From: Nitrospirae bacterium GWF2_44_13
Lineage (GTDB): Bacteria > Nitrospirota > Thermodesulfovibrionia > Thermodesulfovibrionales > UBA1546
Assembly: GCA_001805105.1 (NCBI GenBank)
Contig: MHEE01000012.1
Coordinates: forward strand, 89,590 to 153,589
Reading direction: 5' to 3'
DNA length: 64,000 nt
In this document: in pieces, positions 50,441-59,450 of the stretch
Layout of the letters: every line of letters starts with the position of its first letter
Position numbering within the stretch: position 1 is the stretch's first letter
The notes under the pieces: model-generated
Seen by the model: only the letters and a program-made list of their open reading frames with translations
What the model was told of the DNA's origin: nothing
Database searches by the model: none
Translations under genes and position numbers: made by a program

Positions 50441-51130
50441 ATGAAAAACATGCATCAAGCTATATACAAATTACTGAAAGATAAGAAAAGAGGATATCTT
50501 CTGGATGCAGCCTGCGGCAAAGGAGAGCTTGGCGGAGCGCTTGAAAAGGCGGGGCATCAGGTCTTTTATATGGATAAATACGACAATCCTCATAGCGTAC
50601 AGCGCTTTGTAAATGCTGACCTGAATGACTTTTTGCCGTACAAGAATGAACAATTTGACTTTGTGGTCTGCGCTGAATCACTGCAATATATAGAAAATCA
50701 TGAGAAACTTTTCAGGGAATTCAGAAGGGTGTTAAAGACAGGCGGAAGCCTTATAATCAGTTTTCCAAATGTGCTTACAGTATCTTCACGTCTGTATTTT
50801 TTGAGGCGGGGGTATTTCCAGCACTTCAAACCGTTCAGGACCAAGCAGAACAAAGAATGGGACCATTTCATCTACAATATCCCTTCATTTGTAGAGGTCT
50901 TTGAGCTTATAAGAAAGAACAGCTTTGAGTTAAGGAACGTCATTGCTCTTGACATAAAACTTAAGAATTTATTGTTATATCCTTTCATAAGGGCTTTATA
51001 TCTTCCGGGACTGATTTTTGATAAGAATAAAAATATGGGGAAAACAGAGATGACTAAACGTCTGGCTTCCAGAAAACTCCTAACAGGCAACCGGCTTGTA
51101 ATAAGCTGTGTAAAGGCGAATAACTTATAA
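50441..51130 (+). CDS. Class I SAM-dependent methyltransferase of the glycan cluster
   Basis: Methyltransferase of 229 residues, probably modifying a sugar or a nucleotide-sugar. Motif I is YLLDAACGKGELGGALEKAGHQV, the acidic strand end is FYMDKYD, and VNADLNDFLPYKNEQFDFVVCAESLQYIENH is motif II/post II, followed by FRRVLKTGGSLIISFPN. No membrane segment. Substrate unknown. It starts 22 bp after the first GT9 gene and ends 1 bp before the GT4 gene. Confidence 0.85.
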   Translation: MKNMHQAIYKLLKDKKRGYLLDAACGKGELGGALEKAGHQVFYMDKYDNPHSVQRFVNADLNDFLPYKNEQFDFVVCAESLQYIENHEKLFREFRRVLKTGGSLIISFPNVLTVSSRLYFLRRGYFQHFKPFRTKQNKEWDHFIYNIPSFVEVFELIRKNSFELRNVIALDIKLKNLLLYPFIRALYLPGLIFDKNKNMGKTEMTKRLASRKLLTGNRLVISCVKANNL

Positions 51131-51131
51131 C

Positions 51132-52238
51132 ATGATATTTACCATACTTCATACAGAGTCATCAACAGGATGGGGAGGACAGGAAAACAGGACGCTTCAG
51201 GAGTGCATAGGCCTGAAAAAAAGAGGAGCAAGAGTAATCATTCTGTGCCAGCCTGACAGCAGATTGAATAAACGCGCATCGGCAGAGGGCATTGAAGTGA
51301 GAACATGCAGAATGAAGAAAAGTTATGACATCTTAGCGATAAGCCATATACTTAAACTGATAAGAAGCGAAAATATTGACATAATAAGCACTCACAGCGG
51401 AAGGGACAGCCTCCTTGCAGGTATAGCAGGAAAGCTTTCAAGAAAAAAACCAATAATAGTCAGAACAAGGCATCTGGCACTTCCCATAACATCAAAGTTT
51501 ACATACAGCCTGCTGGCACATAAAGTAGTCACCGTGAGTGAATATGTAAAGCAGTATTTGATAGAAAAAAACATTGCATCAGGGAAGGTAACAGCCATAC
51601 CGACAGGCATAGATACAGATAAATTTAACCCTGAGAAAGTTAATGACCACTTGAGGCAGGAACTGGGATTGCAAAAAGATATCCCTCTTATAGGTACAAT
51701 AGCGATTTTAAGGAAAAAAAAAGGGCATCATATCATCCTTGATGCCATGCCGTTAGTGCTCAAAGAAATACCGGATGCTGTTTTTGTATTTGCAGGGGAT
51801 GGCCCGCAAAGGGATAATATTTTAAATAAGATAAAGGCCTCGGGGTTATCCGAAAAAGTCTTCATGCTCGGATTGAGAAAGGACATTCCGGAGATATTGA
51901 AATCCATTGATGTCTTTGCACTGCCAACACTTCAGGAGGCACTCGGGACATCATTTATAGAAGCAATGGCAATGGGCAAGCCGGTGATAGGAGCAGATGT
52001 AGGCGGCGTCGGTGAAGTTATTAAAAATGCCGTAAATGGTTATCTGGTAAAGCCGGACAATCCGCATGCGCTTGCAGAGGCAATTATAAAGATGCTGAAG
52101 GATAAAGTGGCAGCAAGATTAATGGGAATGGAAGGAAGAAAGATAGTGGAAAAGGATTATACAGTGGAAAAGATGTGTGAAAGGATGTATGCCCTTTATC
52201 TGTCTCTAACAAAGGAGAATACTCAATGTCCTCAATGA
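51132..52238 (+). CDS. GT4 family glycosyltransferase
   Basis: Retaining glycosyltransferase, likely adding a sugar to LPS core or O-antigen. The 368-residue GT-B fold shows an N-terminal GWGGQENRTLQECIGLKKRGARV, VTVSEYVKQYLIEK in the middle, PTGIDTDKFNP, then the donor-binding EALGTSFIEAMAMGKPVIGADVGGVGEVI with the E-x7-E motif. The last codons overlap the deacetylase gene by 13 bp. Acceptor unknown. Confidence 0.89.
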   Translation: MIFTILHTESSTGWGGQENRTLQECIGLKKRGARVIILCQPDSRLNKRASAEGIEVRTCRMKKSYDILAISHILKLIRSENIDIISTHSGRDSLLAGIAGKLSRKKPIIVRTRHLALPITSKFTYSLLAHKVVTVSEYVKQYLIEKNIASGKVTAIPTGIDTDKFNPEKVNDHLRQELGLQKDIPLIGTIAILRKKKGHHIILDAMPLVLKEIPDAVFVFAGDGPQRDNILNKIKASGLSEKVFMLGLRKDIPEILKSIDVFALPTLQEALGTSFIEAMAMGKPVIGADVGGVGEVIKNAVNGYLVKPDNPHALAEAIIKMLKDKVAARLMGMEGRKIVEKDYTVEKMCERMYALYLSLTKENTQCPQ

Positions 52239-53020
52239 AACCACTTCCCGTTTTAATGTACCATCACATCAACCACCATAAAAGCGATATGGTCACTATA
52301 ACTCCGGAGGCCTTCGAAGGCCAGATGGAGTACTTATACAGAGCAGGCTACAGGACATTAAAGATAGCTGAACTCATTGCTTACATAAACAACGGACTGA
52401 CTTTAACTCGGAAGGCTGTAGTTGTTACCTTTGACGACGGCTGGCTTGATAATTATATGTATGCCTTTCCCATCCTCAAAAAATACAAAATCAACGCAAC
52501 TGTCTTCTTAATTACAAACAGAGTGGAAAACGCATCTAAAAATGCTGCTAAAATTCCATCCCTCATCCCAACTCATGAGGAATCAAAATTGCTAATAGAA
52601 AAAGGAGAAGCGCATAAGGTTGCGCTAAACTGGAAGCTTATTAAGGAAATGTCAGACAGCGGCATGATTGAGTTTTATTCGCATACAAAAAGCCATGCTA
52701 AATGCAATAGCCTCACAGAGAAAGAACTCATGGAAGAACTGAAAGAATCTCGGGAAATTATTGAAAAAAGGCTTGGCAGCCCATGTCCATACTTCTGCTG
52801 GCCTTACGGCAAATATAATGACCTCGCCGTAAATGTTGCAAAAAAAACCGAATATAAAGCTTTATTTACCACAAATCACGGGGTCGTTGAAACAGGTTCT
52901 GACCCCTTTGCAATAAACAGGATAATAGTAAAGGACAGCATTGTCTGGTTTAAGAAAAGAATGGTAGTATATACAAACACAATCCTTTCAAAATTATACC
53001 TCAAAATAAAGAAAAAATGA
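52226..53020 (+). CDS. Polysaccharide deacetylase (NodB/CE4) family
   Basis: Zinc hydrolase likely to N-deacetylate a sugar of the surface glycan. The 264-residue protein has PVLMYHHI, the metal-binding TFDDGWLDN, and SHTKSH (the H-(S/T)-x-x-H site), with YFCWPYGKYND near the end. No signal peptide is obvious. The start at 52226 (GGAG 9 bp upstream) overlaps the GT4 stop, and its own stop overlaps the next GT9 start by 4 bp. Confidence 0.88.
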   Translation: MSSMKPLPVLMYHHINHHKSDMVTITPEAFEGQMEYLYRAGYRTLKIAELIAYINNGLTLTRKAVVVTFDDGWLDNYMYAFPILKKYKINATVFLITNRVENASKNAAKIPSLIPTHEESKLLIEKGEAHKVALNWKLIKEMSDSGMIEFYSHTKSHAKCNSLTEKELMEELKESREIIEKRLGSPCPYFCWPYGKYNDLAVNVAKKTEYKALFTTNHGVVETGSDPFAINRIIVKDSIVWFKKRMVVYTNTILSKLYLKIKKK

Positions 53021-54138
53021 GAAACAATCCAATTGATGTCCTGCTGTTTTTGCTGTTAAAGATCGTGAAATTCTTTGATGGAAGGCAGATGGATTTAAAA
53101 TATTTTGCTCCCGAAGCGGTTAAAAACATTTTAGTTGTATCATCAACGGCAATAGGAGACACATTGCTTTCTACGCCTGCAATAAGATCTGTCCGCAAGA
53201 GATACCCTAAGGCAAGGATAGTTGCTCATTTTAATATTAAAAACATGGGGCTTTTTGAAAATAACCCCCACATAGACGAGATAATGCCTTATCATGGCGG
53301 ATATAAAAAAATTTTCAGGACCATTATGCAATTCCGCAAACATAAATTTGACCTTGCATTGATATTTCACGGCAACGAACCTCAGGCAACGCCGATGGCA
53401 TATCTTTCAGGGGCAAGATTCATCATAAAAGTGCTAAATACAAGCGAGTATAGATTTCTGCTGTCCAACAAAAACCAAGCACAGCAACAGGATAGTTCCA
53501 TTCACGGAATAGAGCAGAGGCTCAAGACCGCAGAACTGGTTGGATGTAAAATCTCGGATAAGAGAATGGTTCTGCCTATTGCAAAAGAAGGAGAACCCGT
53601 TGTTGATAATTTTCTGAAAAAAAGCGGAATCACAGCCGCAGATACAATCATAGGCTTTCAGGCAGGCGCATCCACGCTCAGCAGAATGTGGTTTCCCGAC
53701 AGATTCGCTGAGTTAGGCAAAATGCTTTTAGAGTCGTATCCCGAATTAAAGATAATAATAACCGGCTCGCCTGAGGAATATGATCATTGCAGAAAGATTG
53801 CAGATGCCATTGGAGAAAAAGCCCTTGTATCAGCAGGCAAAATTCCTCTAAAATACATGCCGCCGCTGCTCAGGCGCTTCAGGGTTTTGGTCTCAGGGGA
53901 CACGGGAATCATGCACATGTCAATAGCAGTAGGTACGCCTGTTATTGCTCTGTTTGCAGTAGCAGATGCAAAAAAATCAGGGCCTTATTATGATATGGAA
54001 AAACATATTGTAATACAAAAAGAAAGAACCTGCGAGCCGTGTGTGAGCAAAAAGTGCAAGCACCAAATCTGCATGGAAAATATAAGTATTGATGAGGTAT
54101 TTGATGCTATTAAACAAACAGCATTCAAATCAACATAA
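53017..54138 (+). CDS. GT9 family heptosyltransferase-like glycosyltransferase
   Basis: A 373-residue GT9 enzyme: ILVVSSTAIGDTLLSTPAIRSVRKRYPKARIVAHFN, GFQAGASTLSRMWFPDRFAELG (the phosphate-loop equivalent of heptosyltransferases), and LVSGDTGIMHMSIAVGTPVIALFAVADAKKSGPYY. A Cys-rich CEPCVSKKCKHQICMENIS follows, as in some relatives. An N-terminal hydrophobic helix (LLFLLLKIVKFF) may anchor it. Neighbouring genes overlap on both sides. Which sugar it transfers cannot be said. Confidence 0.9.
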   Translation: MRNNPIDVLLFLLLKIVKFFDGRQMDLKYFAPEAVKNILVVSSTAIGDTLLSTPAIRSVRKRYPKARIVAHFNIKNMGLFENNPHIDEIMPYHGGYKKIFRTIMQFRKHKFDLALIFHGNEPQATPMAYLSGARFIIKVLNTSEYRFLLSNKNQAQQQDSSIHGIEQRLKTAELVGCKISDKRMVLPIAKEGEPVVDNFLKKSGITAADTIIGFQAGASTLSRMWFPDRFAELGKMLLESYPELKIIITGSPEEYDHCRKIADAIGEKALVSAGKIPLKYMPPLLRRFRVLVSGDTGIMHMSIAVGTPVIALFAVADAKKSGPYYDMEKHIVIQKERTCEPCVSKKCKHQICMENISIDEVFDAIKQTAFKST

Positions 54139-55204
54139 AACCCTGAGAAAAGTTTTGTTGGTTTATTCTTCAAAACCGCCCATTATGCAGTATCTTGCCT
54201 CTGCTTTTAGCCGCAAACAAATATCCACGGAAATGGTTTATGCAGATGCTAACCACTGGTTTGATCGTTATATAATACATACCGCCAATAAAATGCTTCA
54301 TAATCTGCGTATACTTCCAAAGGATAAAAGTGTTTTTTCTAATCATCGTCTCTCTCACAAAAATTATAGAAGCTTCAATTTGGCGAAAACCCATAAACAT
54401 TTCAATCCTGATCTGGTTCTGTTTATCAGGGGAATCGGTTTTCAGCATGACGTATTGAAGGAAATCAGAAAAAATACTCCTCTGTTTGGCTGGTGGATAG
54501 AAAAAGAAGAGCGCATAGAAGAAGCGCTCAGGGAAACAAATCTATTTGATTGGTATTTCTTCATAAACTCATCATGTGTTGATATAGCGACGCAAAAGGG
54601 GATTTCAAATATCAGCCTGCTCCATCATTCAGTCGATCCAGATATATTCTATCCGATGGATAACATTGATAAAGAGATAGACATCTGTTTTGTCGGCAAC
54701 TGGTCACTCAAGAGACAACAGGTTATTGAAGCATTATTCAATGTTACGGATAATGTTGTAATCTATGGCGGTAAATGGTTAAAGAAGAACCTCCTAAACC
54801 AACGAATAAGACAATGCATTAAAGGCAAATATATTGACGGCGCTGCACTGGTAACGTTATACAATAAAAGCAGGATTGTACTGAATATTACAAACTGGGG
54901 ATTTGGCGAAGGCAAAAAGCGAAGCGGTATGAATATGAGGATACTTGAGGTGCCCGCAACCGGCGCGTTCTTGCTTACGGATGGTTCACGAGATATAGAA
55001 TCCGTTATAACACCGGACAAACATATTGCATTGTACAAAGACATAGAGGATTGCGTCAGACAGGCTAAATATTATCTTGATAATATCGCTGAAAGAGAAG
55101 CAATAGCCAGAGAAGGGTGTCTGCATGTCCGCGCTAATTATACTTACAACGATGTAGTTAACCGCATCATAGCTGCATACAACAATTTAACTGTGGAGAA
55201 ATAA
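54104..55204 (+). CDS. CgeB-like (DUF3880 plus Glyco_trans_1_2) glycosyltransferase
   Basis: Putative GT-B glycosyltransferase of the spore-protein CgeB type. VLLVYSSKPPIMQYLASAF opens the protein. The middle has FGWWIEKEERIEEALRETNLFDWYFFINSS and LLHHSVDPDIFYP. The end is KRSGMNMRILEVPATGAFLLTDGSRDIESVITPDKHIALYKDIEDC, the typical end of the family. The frame begins with TTG at 54089 and ATG at 54092, but ATG at 54104 has GAGG at a usable distance. The start lies inside the end of the preceding GT9 gene (overlap up to 50 bp). Confidence 0.84.
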   Translation: MLLNKQHSNQHKTLRKVLLVYSSKPPIMQYLASAFSRKQISTEMVYADANHWFDRYIIHTANKMLHNLRILPKDKSVFSNHRLSHKNYRSFNLAKTHKHFNPDLVLFIRGIGFQHDVLKEIRKNTPLFGWWIEKEERIEEALRETNLFDWYFFINSSCVDIATQKGISNISLLHHSVDPDIFYPMDNIDKEIDICFVGNWSLKRQQVIEALFNVTDNVVIYGGKWLKKNLLNQRIRQCIKGKYIDGAALVTLYNKSRIVLNITNWGFGEGKKRSGMNMRILEVPATGAFLLTDGSRDIESVITPDKHIALYKDIEDCVRQAKYYLDNIAEREAIAREGCLHVRANYTYNDVVNRIIAAYNNLTVEK

Positions 55205-55836
55205 TGGCTAATGAAATTGATTGGAGTAAAATCCGCAAAGGCAGAGATGCTGCTTCTAAATCGCTGCCCAAGATAACAAAATTACCAATAGTAAAAAGCA
55301 ATAGGCGAGTAATCAGCAGTATATTGAAAGATGGAGATGTCATTCTTGATATCGGAGCTAACAATAGAAACCTTGAGAAATATCTCGGTTCCATACCTGT
55401 AAAAACTTCTTATTTAAGTTTTGATATAGATAAAAATTTGCTGCATGACTATTACGACATTGCATCTATTGATCGCAAGTTTGATGTAATTGTTGCCTTA
55501 GATGTAATAGAACACATGACCCTCATTGATACAGTTGTATTGTTTGAAAGAATTCATGAATTGCTTAAACCGTCAGGATGCGTTGTAATAAGCACGCCAA
55601 ACATGTGCCATCCCGTACGATTCTGGCGAGACTGCACACATATAACACCTTACAGGTATGATGAGTTAGCCGGCCTTTTGATTTCGGCAGGATTTCATGA
55701 CATTAAAATATGCCGGATTAAGGACATGAAGGCTAAAGACAGGCTCAGATACTGGATATATAGTCCGTTGCTGAGACTTCTGGATATTGATTTTGCCCCC
55801 GGCATTGTTGCTATTGCAAAACCTACTATGATATGA
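55204..55836 (+). CDS. Class I SAM-dependent methyltransferase, second of the cluster
   Basis: A 210-residue Methyltransf_11-like protein: motif I VILDIGANNRNLEKYLG, FDVIVALDVIEHMTL as motif II and LKPSGCVVISTPNMCHPVRFWRDCTHITPYRYDEL as the usual continuation. The last part is hydrophobic (YWIYSPLLRLLDIDFAPGIVAI). It overlaps the CgeB-like stop by 1 bp and the next GT4 start by 4 bp. Target unknown; terminal-sugar methylation as an O-chain cap is one idea only. Confidence 0.85.
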   Translation: MANEIDWSKIRKGRDAASKSLPKITKLPIVKSNRRVISSILKDGDVILDIGANNRNLEKYLGSIPVKTSYLSFDIDKNLLHDYYDIASIDRKFDVIVALDVIEHMTLIDTVVLFERIHELLKPSGCVVISTPNMCHPVRFWRDCTHITPYRYDELAGLLISAGFHDIKICRIKDMKAKDRLRYWIYSPLLRLLDIDFAPGIVAIAKPTMI

Positions 55837-57041
55837 AAAAAAAGATTCTCATCCTTGACACAGGCAAAGAATGGGGTGGAGGCACAAACAGCCTTCTCGA
55901 ACTTCTCAAAAGAATTGACAAGAGCAGATACAGGTTCACCTTGCTGTTCTACAACAATTACAAGAAGGGAACCGATTCAGACATAAAGACAGAGGCAGAA
56001 AAACTCGGCGTGGAATTTCTGATTTTAGAGCAAAAAACGCAGCCTGTCATTGCCAAGACAGCCAAAGAACTTTTAAGGCTGCTATTTTTTTTCAGCAAAC
56101 GCTTAAAAGGATATTCTGTATTTCTTATTGATTACCATTTCAGAATTAAACAGAATGCAAAAAAAATTTCCGGAATTTTAAAAAATCATAAAATAGACCT
56201 GCTTTACATGAACAATCAACCGTCGTCAAATTTAGAGGGGATTATAGCCGCTAAAATAACAGGCATACCCGCACTTCAGCACAGCCGTATAGAGACTACG
56301 CTTAACTCCTTTGAAGTCAAGGCTGTTAACCTATGGCTTAAAAAAATGATATGCGTCTCTGAGGGGGTAAAAAATAGTTTTATCAGGCAGGGTGTTGATA
56401 AATCAAAGTGTGTGGTAGTTTATAATGGTATAGCCATCGAAACAGTTCCGAAGGCATCACGTCAGGATATAAGAAAAACGTGGGGAATATCTGACAAAGA
56501 CATTTTAATAGGGACTGTGGGCTCTCTTATTAAAAGAAAAAGAATCATGGATTTGATAGAGACTACCGCTATAGTTGCAAAGAGGAGTGAACATCCCATT
56601 AAATGCATGATTATCGGAAAAGGTCCCGAAAAAGAAAACCTAATGACTAAAGTAAAAGAAAGAAACCTTGACAGCAGCATTCTCTTTACTGATTTCCAAT
56701 CAGATGCAATCTCGCATATAAATGCATTAGATATCTTTGCGATGCCATCTGAGAAAGAGGGCATGCCAAGGGTTATTCTTGAAGCAATGTTACTGGGGAA
56801 ACCTGTCATTGCCTCAGACATAACAGGCCCCTCCGAGCTTGTTGTTGATGGAGAAACCGGTTTTCTAGTGCCTGTGGGAAAAACAGAAGCAATTGCCGAT
56901 GCAATCCTAAGGCTGATAGAAAACCCTGAGATGAGAAAAGGGATGGGGAAAAAGGCAATGAAACGGGTAATCAGAAACTTTCCTATTGAAAAATATATTA
57001 ATGATGTAGACGATGTCTTTGCAGAGGTGTTGGGACATTGA
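55833..57041 (+). CDS. GT4 family glycosyltransferase, second of the cluster
   Basis: A 402-residue GT-B enzyme: EWGGGTNSLLELLKRIDKSRYRFTLLFY at the N-terminus, KKMICVSEGVKNSFIRQG, VYNGIAIETVPKASRQDIRKTWGI and the donor site SEKEGMPRVILEAMLLGKPVIASDITGPSELV (E-x7-E). It ends with ADAILRLIENPEMRKGMGKKA, the usual C-terminal helix region. Overlaps both neighbours by 4 bp. Specificity unknown. Confidence 0.9.
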   Translation: MKKKILILDTGKEWGGGTNSLLELLKRIDKSRYRFTLLFYNNYKKGTDSDIKTEAEKLGVEFLILEQKTQPVIAKTAKELLRLLFFFSKRLKGYSVFLIDYHFRIKQNAKKISGILKNHKIDLLYMNNQPSSNLEGIIAAKITGIPALQHSRIETTLNSFEVKAVNLWLKKMICVSEGVKNSFIRQGVDKSKCVVVYNGIAIETVPKASRQDIRKTWGISDKDILIGTVGSLIKRKRIMDLIETTAIVAKRSEHPIKCMIIGKGPEKENLMTKVKERNLDSSILFTDFQSDAISHINALDIFAMPSEKEGMPRVILEAMLLGKPVIASDITGPSELVVDGETGFLVPVGKTEAIADAILRLIENPEMRKGMGKKAMKRVIRNFPIEKYINDVDDVFAEVLGH

Positions 57042-58159
57042 TATATGTGATTTTAACCTATCTTTTTTCACCGCTGATTTATCTTCTTACTGCGATAAAA
57101 AGAAAAAAAACAGTCTCAAGGATTCTGATAATTCAGACAGCTAAGATAGGTGATTTAATATGTTCAACGCCGGTTTTTAGAGAGGTAAAAAAGAAATATC
57201 CTGATGCGCATATTACTGTTATAGCAAATCCCATTACAAGGGAACTGCTGGAATATAATTCAAACATTGATGAAATCATAACTGTAAATCAGGCAGGCTA
57301 TAAAGGATTTTCAGGAAAGCTGAGATTGTCCGATCTGATACGCAGAGGAAAGTATGATGCAGGGATTTGTCTTAATCCTAACATCCCATTTGCAATTGCC
57401 TTGTTCTGGGGTCTTGTTCCAATCAGGCTTTCTGTAATGCCGGACTTCTCAGGGTTCACATTTAAACTCGCTTCTGTATTTTTCACACATCTTGAAAAAT
57501 ACAGAAGAGGAAGAATGGTTATAGAAACTTATATGCATATGTTGAAAGCCATTGGGATTTCAAGCAATGACATTTCAAAAGAAGTCTACAAATCAGAAGA
57601 TGCAGATGCAAAAGCTGAACAAATGATAGGAAAGATTGATAAACCCCTTATAGGAATTGCAGTCAGCAGTGGGAATAAACTTAAAGAACTGGGAGTAGAT
57701 AAAATTGCCGACATTATTACTATGATACTTAATAATATGAATGTTTACATAGTGCTTGTCGGTTCCGAACACGAAATAAAGGCTGCAGACGCAGTTTTAC
57801 AAACAGCCGGCAAGAAAGACAGAATTATAAATGCCGCGGGCAAATTACGTCTCAAGAAACTTCCAGCGCTTCTTGAACGGCTGTCGCTTTTTATAGGGGT
57901 GGACACAGGGATAACATACATGGCTGATGCGCTCTTTATACCTCTTATTGACATCGCTGGACCGTCAGACATGAAAGACCAGAGACCCACAGGAAAGAAT
58001 GCCTTAATAATACAAAAATCAGACTTACCCTGTATCCCCTGTTCTCATACCTTTAAGAGTCCTTATTATTGTAAGATAAATACCAGAGGATGCATAGAAT
58101 CAGTGTCGCCGGAAGAAATATACCATGCCGCTAAAAAATTATTATCAGAACATAATTAG
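57038..58159 (+). CDS. GT9 family heptosyltransferase-like glycosyltransferase, third
   Basis: A 373-residue GT9 enzyme with an N-terminal hydrophobic segment (YVILTYLFSPLIYLLTAIK), RILIIQTAKIGDLICSTPVFREVKKKYPDAHITVIAN, LSLFIGVDTGITYMADALFIPLIDIAGPSDMKDQRPTG and a Cys cluster CIPCSHTFKSPYYCKINTRGCIE. Here the site that carries the insertion in the first GT9 gene is a short loop (RIINAAGKLRLKKLPALLERL), a direct reference for the normal length. It overlaps the O-antigen-ligase-like gene by 35 bp. Confidence 0.9.
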   Translation: MIYVILTYLFSPLIYLLTAIKRKKTVSRILIIQTAKIGDLICSTPVFREVKKKYPDAHITVIANPITRELLEYNSNIDEIITVNQAGYKGFSGKLRLSDLIRRGKYDAGICLNPNIPFAIALFWGLVPIRLSVMPDFSGFTFKLASVFFTHLEKYRRGRMVIETYMHMLKAIGISSNDISKEVYKSEDADAKAEQMIGKIDKPLIGIAVSSGNKLKELGVDKIADIITMILNNMNVYIVLVGSEHEIKAADAVLQTAGKKDRIINAAGKLRLKKLPALLERLSLFIGVDTGITYMADALFIPLIDIAGPSDMKDQRPTGKNALIIQKSDLPCIPCSHTFKSPYYCKINTRGCIESVSPEEIYHAAKKLLSEHN

Positions 58160-59450
58160 CAATCTCAACACATCAACATCTTTAAGATTCTTCCTGTATA
58201 TGCTGATATTTTTTCAGCCATTCAATCGCTTTAATTCTTTCAGAGAGATAGCTTTTTACGGATTGCTGCTACTTTTTATAATGAAGATATTCAAAAACAG
58301 AGCAATACACATAGACTTCAGAGATAAAACAATAGTTGCCATTTCTCTCTTGGTCGGCTGGTCGATATTAGCGTCAATTTTAGGCCCATATCCCTTGGAT
58401 AGCTTAAATGCGTTACGGAAAAATTTATTTGTTCAAATGCTAATATTCTTAGTAATCATTACAGAGTTTAAAAGCTATAATGAGCTTAGAACACTGTTCC
58501 GAATTGTAGCTGTGAGTTTTGCAATTGTTACGCTAGCTTCTATAGCAGAAAACTTTTTAGACTTAATAAATCTTAATATGGATCTTAATGCATTACAATC
58601 TAAAAGAACCCATAAAATGTTTATAGCCGGATATGCAAGTAAGGCCTCTTTTTACCTTCCTTTTATCGCAGTATGGCTTACATCGCTAAAAAAAGTGCCG
58701 CGGGAAAAGTGGATAGGACTAACTGCTATATTATTAGGACTTCTTACGGTCTTCGCATACAATGTGCGTGCAGCAATACTTATTATTCCTTTAGCCATTC
58801 TCCTAATCATTTTTCTTTCTAAAAAGTTTAAACTGTTTGTTATAGCCGTTATTATATTCGCATTTTTTTATGCATCAATATTTTCCCCGGTAAAATCTGA
58901 CACATTATCACAATCAAAATATCAGTCTTTATCTGATTTAGAGACATTCTCTAAAAATGAACGCTGGCTGCTTTGGGAGGGGACACTACACATTATCAAA
59001 AAAAGGCCTATCACAGGTTACGGCTACGGCTGGAAAAAAATGGCTTTTGTGATAGACGACCTGAAACTTATGGAATACTGGAGAAAAGATTTCCCTGATA
59101 TCTACGGCTTTATGTTTAAACCAGATAAAAACAGATACGGCAGCATAAACCCACACAATCTACTGCTCCAGATAGTCTTTGAAATCGGCTTAATAGGTCT
59201 TATTCTCTTCCTATGGCTGTGGACAACCGTTATTTTAAAAATCTTGAAAACTGTTTCGGTAAAAGAACAGTCGGATGGCAAAACTTTCGTCCTCTGCAGT
59301 CTTGGAGTTATTGTGTCCTACGCCCTGATTAACATACCAAATGGTTACTGGCAAGAAGCATACGGCAATATGATTTTTATGTTTATAGCTTCAATCTTTG
59401 TAATCCACAAACAGTACGCCCAGCGCATAGAAGATAAAAGAGATGCATAA
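58125..59450 (+). CDS. O-antigen ligase-like (Wzy/WaaL family) membrane protein
   Basis: Polytopic membrane enzyme expected to join or polymerise surface glycan. The 441-residue protein has about ten hydrophobic segments and a periplasmic loop around residues 270-330 (SKNERWLLWEGTLHIIKKRPITGYGYGWKK and later GSINPHNLLLQIVFEIGLIGLILFLWLW), the Wzy_C / PHNxxLQ signature of ligases. Whether it is WaaL (ligase) or Wzy (polymerase) cannot be told from sequence by eye. Overlaps the adjacent GT9 genes at both ends. Confidence 0.86.
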   Translation: MPLKNYYQNIISNLNTSTSLRFFLYMLIFFQPFNRFNSFREIAFYGLLLLFIMKIFKNRAIHIDFRDKTIVAISLLVGWSILASILGPYPLDSLNALRKNLFVQMLIFLVIITEFKSYNELRTLFRIVAVSFAIVTLASIAENFLDLINLNMDLNALQSKRTHKMFIAGYASKASFYLPFIAVWLTSLKKVPREKWIGLTAILLGLLTVFAYNVRAAILIIPLAILLIIFLSKKFKLFVIAVIIFAFFYASIFSPVKSDTLSQSKYQSLSDLETFSKNERWLLWEGTLHIIKKRPITGYGYGWKKMAFVIDDLKLMEYWRKDFPDIYGFMFKPDKNRYGSINPHNLLLQIVFEIGLIGLILFLWLWTTVILKILKTVSVKEQSDGKTFVLCSLGVIVSYALINIPNGYWQEAYGNMIFMFIASIFVIHKQYAQRIEDKRDA